A DNA stretch of 12,819 bases from Flavobacteriales bacterium (GTDB lineage Bacteria > Bacteroidota > Bacteroidia > Flavobacteriales > BACL11): positions 1-12,819 of the forward strand of contig JABGXK010000001.1 in the NCBI GenBank assembly GCA_018675825.1. The letters run 5' to 3'. Positions within the stretch are counted from its first letter, which is position 1; the number at the start of each line of letters is the position of its first letter. A model generated the notes under the pieces. It was given only the letters and a program-made list of their open reading frames with translations. It did not search any database and was not told the DNA's origin. This document shows positions 6,632-12,819 of this stretch, piece after piece. Both the position numbers and the translations under genes were made by a program.

Positions 6632-8470
6632 ATGAATTATATTTTTAATTTTCTTAAGAGAATATCAATATTACTTCTTATCTACTTTACCAGTAGAGTA
6701 TTCTTTTTGTTAAATAATTTAAACTTATTAAATTCTGAGAACTTTAGTGATGTTTCATTATTATTATTGTTTTTAGAATCATTACGTTTTGATCTTTCTA
6801 TCTTATTGTATATAAATAGTGTAGTTTTTGTTCTTTTAATTTTCCCTATTAATTTACATTATAAAAAGTGGTATAAAAAACTTATTAATTTTATATTCTA
6901 TTTTGTAAATATACCTTTCATATTATTAAATAATATTGATATTGAGTTTTTTCAATTTAATCAGAAAAGAATAACATATGATTTTGTTGATTTATTATTT
7001 CTTGGTAATGATTCAATACAAGTTCTACCTAGTTACATTGTTAAATATTGGCCTCTATTATTACTTTCGTTATTTCAGATTTTTTTATTGACTAGAGTTC
7101 CTGATTATAATCCCTCAAGAATACTTGTTTCCATTAGATCAATTTCGAGATCAATTATAATTTTCTTAATTGCTTCCTTTTTTTTTATTATTGGAGCAAG
7201 AGGAGGTTTACAATTAAAACCAATTAAGGTTACTAATGCTGCCGAAATTTCTAATCATTTTCAAGGCCTTATTCTTAATACTCCTTTTTGTTTTCTACAT
7301 TCTATTAACAATACTTTAGATACTTATAATTATTTTGACAAGCAATTTGTTAATACCATCTTTAATCCAGTTAAATCAGTAAATAATGGTATAATGGATA
7401 AGAAGAATGTTGTGATAATTATTATGGAGAGCCTTTCAAAAGAATTTGTTGGTTCTTTTAACAATAAAACTTTAACTCCATTCATTGATAGTTTATCAAA
7501 TCATTCTTTAGTTTTTAATAATACTTTTTCTAATGGATTAAGATCTATCGAAGCTCTTCCAGCAATTACTGCTTCTATACCTAACCTTTCAAATACACCA
7601 TTTATAACATCTGTATATGCGCAAAATGATTTCAATAGTCTTGCTTCAATGTTATCTAAAGTTGGATATTCAACTTCATTTTTTCACGGAGGAACTAGAG
7701 GGACAATGGGTTTTTATGGTTACACTAAAAAAGCTGGTTTTGATAGTTATTATGGTTTAGAGGAATATAATAATTGTGATGATTATGATGGTACATGGGG
7801 AATATATGATGAACCTTTCTTTAATTTTTTTGCAAAAGAACTTAAAAATAAATCTAAACCATTTTTCACAACTTTCTTTTCCCTTTCAGCTCACCCTCCT
7901 TATAATATTCCTGAAAAATATAATGATAATTTTGCTGATGGTGATTTAGAGATTCATAAGTTAATTTCGTATTCTGATTATTCTTTAAAAACTTTCTTTA
8001 ATGCAATAAAGAATGAAGATTGTTTTAACAATACTATTTTTGTTATTACTGCAGATCATACATCTCCTAAATCTAGTAATAAAGACTATAAAAATAAAAT
8101 TGGCAGGTATGCTATTCCGATGCTTTTTTATTCTCCACAAGATAGTCTTATAGGGGAAAATAATACTATTACTCAACATATTGATATTATGCCATCTATA
8201 CTAGATTATTTAGATTACAACAAACCTTTCTTTTCTTTTGGAGAATCTGTATTTAAAAAGAGAGGGTGGGCTATTCATTATAATAATAATAGGTATTGTT
8301 TCATCACAGAGAATGGGTTTTTAAATAATATTGATGAAAACTATACTAATTATTCTAACTGGAATTTAACTGATGAAATTCCTAATGACTCAATAGATTT
8401 AATAAACTTAAAATCATTTAAACAGGTATATTCACAATCAATGATTTATAATAAATTAAGAATTGAATAA
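6632..8470 (+). CDS. LTA synthase/sulfatase-family membrane phosphotransferase
   Basis: The 612-residue protein has an N-terminal membrane domain with about five hydrophobic segments (roughly 8-30, 40-72, 86-102, 137-155 and 170-190). A catalytic sulfatase-fold domain follows from about 255. Visible active-site elements are MES with Glu266 (metal), NGLRSIEALP with Ser305 as probable nucleophile where staphylococcal LtaS uses Thr, a GTWG motif near 387, SAHPP with His421, and ADHT with Asp475/His476 (metal). The family moves phosphoglycerol or phosphoethanolamine from phospholipid head groups to an acceptor on the outer face of the inner membrane. Gram-negative bacteria lack classical LTA, so the acceptor here (periplasmic glycan, lipid or capsule) is unknown. 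An AAGGA lies 5 bases before the ATG, an unusually good Shine-Dalgarno for this group. It is tightly linked to the phosphodiesterase-like gene. Confidence 0.88.
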   Translation: MNYIFNFLKRISILLLIYFTSRVFFLLNNLNLLNSENFSDVSLLLLFLESLRFDLSILLYINSVVFVLLIFPINLHYKKWYKKLINFIFYFVNIPFILLNNIDIEFFQFNQKRITYDFVDLLFLGNDSIQVLPSYIVKYWPLLLLSLFQIFLLTRVPDYNPSRILVSIRSISRSIIIFLIASFFFIIGARGGLQLKPIKVTNAAEISNHFQGLILNTPFCFLHSINNTLDTYNYFDKQFVNTIFNPVKSVNNGIMDKKNVVIIIMESLSKEFVGSFNNKTLTPFIDSLSNHSLVFNNTFSNGLRSIEALPAITASIPNLSNTPFITSVYAQNDFNSLASMLSKVGYSTSFFHGGTRGTMGFYGYTKKAGFDSYYGLEEYNNCDDYDGTWGIYDEPFFNFFAKELKNKSKPFFTTFFSLSAHPPYNIPEKYNDNFADGDLEIHKLISYSDYSLKTFFNAIKNEDCFNNTIFVITADHTSPKSSNKDYKNKIGRYAIPMLFYSPQDSLIGENNTITQHIDIMPSILDYLDYNKPFFSFGESVFKKRGWAIHYNNNRYCFITENGFLNNIDENYTNYSNWNLTDEIPNDSIDLINLKSFKQVYSQSMIYNKLRIE

Positions 8471-8471
8471 T

Positions 8472-9242
8472 ATGAAATTTAGATATGTTATTTTATGTAT
8501 ACTCATTATTTTATACATAATTTTTTATACTATACCATTTTCAAGAATTCATGGTCAAAAAGAAATACTGGAAAATAAAAATGGTCATGTAAGTATAGCT
8601 GGAAAAATATTTTATAATTCTTCTGATAAGCTTTGGCCACATAAAGTGCTTAGTACTGATGAAGTTAATATATTATCAAAAGATTTTAAAGGAGTTGAAA
8701 TTGATGTTTTTTATAATTCAAAGGATCAATGTTTTGACATTAAACATCATGGAATGTATAGCAATATAAATTTGCAAAGATATTTTGCAAGTACTGATAG
8801 TATATTGTCTTTAAAGTTTTGGATTGATTTTAAAAATCTTAATTCTGATAATGTTGATTTATCAATATCTTTAATGAACAAGATATGTGATACTTATAAA
8901 ATTAAATCAAATCTAATTATTGAATCTAAAGATATTATTTTGTTAAATAAATTTCAAGATGATGATTTCTATATTAGTTATTGGCTGCCTGATTTTCATT
9001 TTCTATTTAGTATTTTTAATATTGTAGAGATTAAAAATAACTTATTAAAATATAAACCATATGCTATTTCTATGCCTTATTCTAGTGTAGGTTTTTATTC
9101 TAGGAAGTTCCCAAATTACTATATTCATTGTTGGACGAATAATATGATTAAAGATAAAGATAAAGATAAGATTAGAGATCTTTGTGAAATAGATAATGTG
9201 AAGATCATATTAACTGATTTTAAAGAGAATTTTTTGAAATAA
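8472..9242 (+). CDS. Membrane-anchored glycerophosphodiesterase-like (PLC-like TIM-barrel) protein
   Basis: I chose the ATG at 8472 (256 residues), one base after the stop of the phosphotransferase gene. An in-frame TTG at 8463 would overlap it and adds only three residues. A single N-terminal hydrophobic segment (about 5-24) should anchor or export the protein. The rest resembles a reduced GDPD/PI-PLC-type barrel: WPHKVLS with His57, FKGVEIDVFYNSKDQ with Glu76 and Asp78, IKHHG with His92/93, LKFWIDFKNL, and CWTNN near 221 as in GDPD C-termini. These are the expected places for the His, Glu/Asp and His of that superfamily, but overall similarity is low, so it could be a divergent non-catalytic relative. 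Co-translation with a phosphoglycerol-type transferase points to glycerophosphodiester cleavage in the periplasm. Confidence 0.6.
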   Translation: MKFRYVILCILIILYIIFYTIPFSRIHGQKEILENKNGHVSIAGKIFYNSSDKLWPHKVLSTDEVNILSKDFKGVEIDVFYNSKDQCFDIKHHGMYSNINLQRYFASTDSILSLKFWIDFKNLNSDNVDLSISLMNKICDTYKIKSNLIIESKDIILLNKFQDDDFYISYWLPDFHFLFSIFNIVEIKNNLLKYKPYAISMPYSSVGFYSRKFPNYYIHCWTNNMIKDKDKDKIRDLCEIDNVKIILTDFKENFLK

Positions 9243-9303
9243 ATAAGTTAATCTTGTCATGAGATTTTAAGACTATTTATATTATTTAAAAAAAATACTT
9301 ACT

Positions 9304-11190
9304 ATGAATTTGTTGTCTGTAGAAAAGTTAGGTAAAAACTTTGGTGAAAGGATCCTTTTTGAAAATCTTAGTTTTGGATTATCTAAAGGAGATAAGATGG
9401 CACTTATTGCTAATAATGGAACTGGAAAATCATCTATGCTCAAGATACTATCGGGCGATGATATTGCTGATTCTGGTAAAGTAGTATTTAGAAATGAATG
9501 TAAGATTTCATATCTTTCTCAGGATGTTACTTTTAATAATGATATAACTATAAATGAACTAATAAATAGCGCACATAATAAGATTAGTTTACTTGTAAAG
9601 GCATATGAACAAGCTGTTTATAATAATAGTGATATACCTACTTCTTATTCAGAAAAGTTAGTAGAAGATCTTACAGCAGAAATGGATAAGAATAATGCAT
9701 GGGATTATCAAAGAAGAAGTAAACAAATTCTATCAAAATTTAACATCAATGATTTTTCACAAAAGGTTGGGATATTATCTGGAGGTCAGAAAAAGAGACT
9801 TGCTTTGGCTCTTTTGCTATTAGAAAATGCTGATATTTTATTATTAGATGAGCCTACTAATCATTTAGATATTACTATGATTGAGTGGCTAGAGAAATAC
9901 TTACAACAACAAAATATTACTTTATTAATGGTTACCCATGATAGGTATTTTTTAGAGCGAGTTTGTAACCATATTATTGAACTTGAGGCTGGTAATTTAT
10001 ATCATCATAAAGGCAATTATGCTTATTTTTTGGAAAAAAGATCAGAAAGAGAGAGTAATTTTGATGTCGAAATTGCTAAAGCACAGAAACTCATGAAAAA
10101 GGAGTTAGAATGGATAAGAAGATCCCCAAAGGCACGAACAACTAAATCAAAAGCTAGGATTGATAATTTTAATAAAATTAAGCTAAAAGCAACCTCAAAA
10201 AGAATTACTAAGGAGCTTAATATTGATGTTAAAATGGATAGAATTGGAGGTAAGATATTGGAGTTAAAAAACATAAAGAAATCTTATGATAGTCTAATAA
10301 TTCTTGATGGGTTTGATTATACCTTTAAAAAAGGTGAACGTATTGGGATATTAGGAAAAAACGGTGTAGGTAAGAGTACATTTCTAAATATAATTACGGG
10401 CTTAGAGAAAGTAGATAGTGGAAAAATTAATCTTGGTGAAACTATTAATTATGGCTATTTTACTCAATTAGGATTAGAAATTGATGAAGAGAGGAGAGTT
10501 ATACAGATTCTTAAAGATATTGCTGAGTTTATTGTAATGTCTGATGGTAAGAAAGTCAGTGCTTCACAATTATTAGAACACTTTATGTTTACACCAGAGA
10601 TGCAATTTACTCAAGTAAAGAGACTTAGTGGTGGTGAACGCAGAAGGTTACACCTTCTGACTGTACTTATGAAAAATCCCAATTTTTTAATTTTAGATGA
10701 GCCAACTAATGATTTAGATTTACTTACACTTACAAAATTGGAAGAATTTCTATTACAATATAAGGGCTGTTTAATTTTAGTTTCTCATGATAGGTTTTTT
10801 ATGGATAAATTAACAGAACATCTTTTTGTTTTTAAAGGAAATGGTATTATTGAAGATTATTATTGTTCTTATTCTGAGTATAGAGCACAGGAAATAAAAG
10901 AAGAAAAAGAGTTTAAAAAAATTCAACATTTAGAAAAAGAGAATTCAAAATTACAATCTCAAAGAAAAAAATTATCATTTAATGAAAAATATGAATATGA
11001 TAACCTTGAGAAAGAACTTGTGGACTTAGAGAATGAAAGAAAAAAACTTGAATGTGATATTCAAAATATTAATATTTCTACAGAAAAAATGATTGAAATT
11101 AGTACAAGATTAGGAGTTTTAGTAAATATGATTGATGAAAAAGAATTAAGATGGTTAGAACTAGATGAGAAAAATAATATATATGAGTAA
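9304..11190 (+). CDS. ABC-F family ATPase, Uup type
   Basis: The 628-residue soluble protein has two ABC domains and no membrane segments. Domain 1 has Walker A ANNGTGKS (36-43), signature LSGGQ (159-163), Walker B LLLDEPTNHLD (179-189) and switch THDR (211-214). The linker at about 240-315 is rich in Lys/Arg (RRSPKARTTKSKAR), as expected for the P-site tRNA interaction motif. Domain 2 has GKNGVGKS (351-358), LSGGE (441-445), ILDEPTNDLD and SHDR (494-497). The charged coiled coil from about 530 to the end is the C-terminal domain that characterises Uup. ABC-F proteins act on ribosomes and Uup has been linked to DNA and ribosome transactions in E. coli. It starts 61 bases after the preceding gene and overlaps the helicase gene by 8 bases. 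Confidence 0.93.
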   Translation: MNLLSVEKLGKNFGERILFENLSFGLSKGDKMALIANNGTGKSSMLKILSGDDIADSGKVVFRNECKISYLSQDVTFNNDITINELINSAHNKISLLVKAYEQAVYNNSDIPTSYSEKLVEDLTAEMDKNNAWDYQRRSKQILSKFNINDFSQKVGILSGGQKKRLALALLLLENADILLLDEPTNHLDITMIEWLEKYLQQQNITLLMVTHDRYFLERVCNHIIELEAGNLYHHKGNYAYFLEKRSERESNFDVEIAKAQKLMKKELEWIRRSPKARTTKSKARIDNFNKIKLKATSKRITKELNIDVKMDRIGGKILELKNIKKSYDSLIILDGFDYTFKKGERIGILGKNGVGKSTFLNIITGLEKVDSGKINLGETINYGYFTQLGLEIDEERRVIQILKDIAEFIVMSDGKKVSASQLLEHFMFTPEMQFTQVKRLSGGERRRLHLLTVLMKNPNFLILDEPTNDLDLLTLTKLEEFLLQYKGCLILVSHDRFFMDKLTEHLFVFKGNGIIEDYYCSYSEYRAQEIKEEKEFKKIQHLEKENSKLQSQRKKLSFNEKYEYDNLEKELVDLENERKKLECDIQNINISTEKMIEISTRLGVLVNMIDEKELRWLELDEKNNIYE

Positions 11191-12529
11191 TTTTAATGAA
11201 ATTAACCTAAATCAGCAATTGTATAATGCTATTGAAGATTTAGGATATAAACATCAAACTCCAATTCAAGAAGAAACTTTTTCAAAAATATTATCTGGTA
11301 AAGACGTAGTTGGAATTGCACAGACTGGAACTGGAAAGACTATAGCTTATTGTTTACCTCTTTTACAAGAACTTAGTTATTCTACACAGACTAATCCAAG
11401 GATATTAATTCTTGTGCCAACAAGAGAATTAGTTGCCCAGGTTGTAGAAACTCTTAATCAGCTAACAAAGTATATTACTTGCAGAATCATTGGTGTATAT
11501 GGTGGTACAAATATGAATACACAAAAAAAATGGTTACAAGATGGTGCTGATGTAATTGTTGCAACTCCAGGAAGATTATATGATTTAGCACTTTGTCGTG
11601 CTTTGCAATTAAAAGGAATTAAGAAAGTTGTTATAGATGAAGTCGATGTTATGCTTGATTTAGGATTTAGATTTCAATTGACTAATATATTTGAACTTTT
11701 ACCTAATAAAAAGCAGAATATAATGTTTTCTGCTACTATGACTGAAGATATTGAAATGATAATTTATAGTTTCTTTAGTAAAGCAGAAAAAGTTCAAATT
11801 GCACTAAGTGGTACACCATTAGATAATATTAATCAGACAAAATATTCAGTTCCAAATTATTTTACAAAGGAAAACTTGTTAGTTAGTATCTTAAGTGATA
11901 AAATTAAAATGCAAAAAGTTTTAATATTTGTTTCTAGTAAGAAAATTGCAGATAGATTATATGAATCACTTTCAGAGTTTTTTATATCTGATCTAGCAGT
12001 AATTCATTCAAATAAATCACAAAATTATAGGTTTAGATCAATTAATAGATATAATGAAGGAAAAGTTAGAATATTGATAGCTACCGATATTATTGCCAGA
12101 GGATTAGATTTAGATAGAATTTCACATGTAGTTAATTTTGACACACCAACATTTCCTGAGAATTATATGCATAGAATTGGGCGTACTGGTAGAGCTGAAG
12201 AAGAAGGAAATTCTATATTGTTTTATACTCAAAAAGAAGAATTTTATAAAAATAATATTGAAGAGTTAATGAAAATGAAAATTTGTGAATTAGAAATTCC
12301 GAAAGATGTAGAGATTGCTCAAAAATTAACTTCTGAAGAACATAGAGCTAATAATAAAAATATTAATAGAAATATTAAGATAATTGATCGTGTAAATTCT
12401 GGATTTCATGAAAAAAACGCTAAAAATCAAAAAGTTAATGATAGAGATAGATGGCGTAAAGAAAGAGCAATAAAGTATAAGAAACCAAAAACCCGAGGTG
12501 ATAAAGGTGCTAATTTAAGAAGAAAATAG
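11183..12529 (+). CDS. DEAD-box RNA helicase, RhlE-like
   Basis: I chose the ATG at 11183 (448 residues, MSNFNEINL). It overlaps the stop of the ABC-F gene as ATGAGTAA and matches the usual N terminus of the family. The ATG at 11165 would add six residues (MRKIIY) inside the ABC-F frame. All helicase motifs are present: Q motif GYKHQTPIQ (21-29), AQTGTGKT (46-53), PTREL (79-83), TPGR (128-131), DEVD (152-155, in place of DEAD), SAT (183-185), ATDIIARGLD (300-309) and HRIGRTGR (330-337). A basic tail from about 405 to the end (RDRWRKER, KTRGDKGANLRRK) would help RNA binding. The role is ATP-driven unwinding of RNA in ribosome assembly or decay, including at low temperature. Translational coupling to the ABC-F gene suggests a shared ribosome-related function. 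Confidence 0.95.
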   Translation: MSNFNEINLNQQLYNAIEDLGYKHQTPIQEETFSKILSGKDVVGIAQTGTGKTIAYCLPLLQELSYSTQTNPRILILVPTRELVAQVVETLNQLTKYITCRIIGVYGGTNMNTQKKWLQDGADVIVATPGRLYDLALCRALQLKGIKKVVIDEVDVMLDLGFRFQLTNIFELLPNKKQNIMFSATMTEDIEMIIYSFFSKAEKVQIALSGTPLDNINQTKYSVPNYFTKENLLVSILSDKIKMQKVLIFVSSKKIADRLYESLSEFFISDLAVIHSNKSQNYRFRSINRYNEGKVRILIATDIIARGLDLDRISHVVNFDTPTFPENYMHRIGRTGRAEEEGNSILFYTQKEEFYKNNIEELMKMKICELEIPKDVEIAQKLTSEEHRANNKNINRNIKIIDRVNSGFHEKNAKNQKVNDRDRWRKERAIKYKKPKTRGDKGANLRRK

Positions 12530-12539
12530 GAGAGAGGTT

Positions 12540-12560
12540 TACTTTCCGATACAGAAAGTA
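12540..12560 (+). terminator. Hairpin downstream of helicase gene, possible terminator
   Basis: A 7-bp stem (TACTTTC at 12540-12546, GAAAGTA at 12554-12560) with a 7-base loop begins 11 bases after the helicase stop. No T run follows directly; a run of eight T is found only at 12601-12608. It may mark the 3' end of the operon, weakly supported. The remaining 12561-12718 is AT-rich with no gene I can support. Confidence 0.3.
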
Positions 12561-12718
12561 CAGTAGTCAATATAACTTGTTGATTTATAATACTTAATAG
12601 TTTTTTTTGTGCTTTCAAACAACAAATTAGCCACAAAAACTTTCATTTTTATATGTTTCAAAGTTAATAACTATATCAATTATTTAGATATATTTTTATC
12701 CACTTTTAGTCGATTTGA

Positions 12719-12819
12719 CTAGTTTTCTTCGTCTGTTCCTGTGAAATTGATAGTTACTTCAATAGGCTCCATTTCTTCTATTTCTTCATATGCTTTCTTT
12801 TTACCAATAGCATAGGGAA
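12719..12819 (-). CDS. Unrecognised protein, C-terminal end only (5' part beyond window)
   Basis: The frame is open to the right edge and stops with TAG at 12721-12719. The 32 visible residues include YAIGKKKAYEEIEEMEPIEV and then TINFTGTDEEN. They show a basic-then-acidic helix, a short beta-like stretch and an acidic tail. Residue usage looks like a real protein and not a shadow frame. I do not recognise the family. Its 3' end faces the 3' end of the helicase gene, so the two are convergent. Confidence 0.5.
   Translation of the reverse strand, partial: PYAIGKKKAYEEIEEMEPIEVTINFTGTDEEN

Noticed and set aside
7985..8179. 64-codon - strand frame
   Set aside because: It is antisense within the catalytic domain of the phosphotransferase, with no supporting signals.
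8463..8474. TTG start for the phosphodiesterase-like gene overlapping the previous gene
   Set aside because: An ATG three codons later sits one base after the upstream stop and starts a standard KFR-hydrophobic signal.
9150..9170. Three tandem copies of AAAGAT encoding a Lys-Asp run
   Set aside because: The repeat is short, in frame and a common outcome of AT-rich coding. No evidence for phase variation, since unit changes would not shift the frame.
9250..9266. Small hairpin AATCT/AGATT after the phosphodiesterase-like gene
   Set aside because: The stem is only 5 bp of mostly A/T pairs and no T run follows, so it is too weak to call a terminator.
9409..9432. Walker A of the first ABC domain reads ANNGTGKS with Ala in place of the first Gly
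   Set aside because: The first Gly is often replaced in Bacteroidota Uup-type proteins, and the essential GxGKS part is intact.
10023..10274. 83-codon - strand frame
   Set aside because: It is antisense to the Lys/Arg-rich linker of the ABC-F protein, which yields Ser/Leu/Phe-rich shadow protein.
12427..12636. 69-codon - strand frame, with a TAnnTTTG-like box (TAACTTTG) upstream on the same strand at 12666-12659
   Set aside because: Most of it is antisense to the basic tail of the helicase, no -33 element is correctly spaced, and the protein looks like a shadow.
12707..12721. 5-bp inverted repeat TAGTC/GACTA covering the stop codon of the right-edge gene
   Set aside because: The stem is short with no T run on the - strand, so it is indistinguishable from chance.

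Overview
The window is very AT-rich and reads as a member of the Bacteroidota, most likely a flavobacterium-like lineage. Several features support this. The outer-membrane lipoproteins have acidic/lysine residues right after the lipobox cysteine (CQKE, CEKEE). Promoters match the Bacteroidota TAnnTTTG -7 box. Shine-Dalgarno sequences are almost absent and starts have A-rich leaders. The HmuY and DUF5074 lipoprotein families and a Bacteroidota-style cobalamin riboswitch are also present. Family names come from reading motifs by eye, since no search could be run.

Left part (1-5900) is two outer-membrane uptake loci arranged tail to tail. On the + strand, a TonB-dependent receptor cut by the left edge is followed after 6 bases by an HmuY-like lipoprotein, a probable haem-acquisition pair. 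On the - strand, a BtuB-like receptor is followed after 8 bases by a DUF5074 beta-propeller lipoprotein that resembles the BtuG class of cobalamin-capturing surface proteins. This second pair is preceded by a readable Bacteroidota promoter and a cobalamin riboswitch, so B12 is the best-supported substrate. A 13-bp inverted repeat between the two loci could terminate both.

Middle part (5900-6630) holds a promoter and the 5' end of a lipoprotein gene that runs head-on into the 5' end of a TPR-type cytosolic protein gene. Both appear to have lost their 3' parts at one junction, so this is either a deletion or rearrangement scar or an assembly join. A 9-bp inverted repeat and a promoter lie between the second fragment and the next gene.

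Right part (6632-12529) is a + strand run of four genes. First comes an LTA-synthase/sulfatase-type membrane phosphotransferase, then, one base later, a membrane-anchored protein resembling glycerophosphodiester phosphodiesterases. After 61 bases follow an ABC-F ATPase (Uup type) and, overlapping it by 8 bases, a DEAD-box RNA helicase. The first pair suggests envelope glycerophosphate chemistry and the second pair ribosome or RNA housekeeping. The right edge cuts an unrecognised gene on the - strand. No tRNA, rRNA, CRISPR array or complete mobile element was seen.
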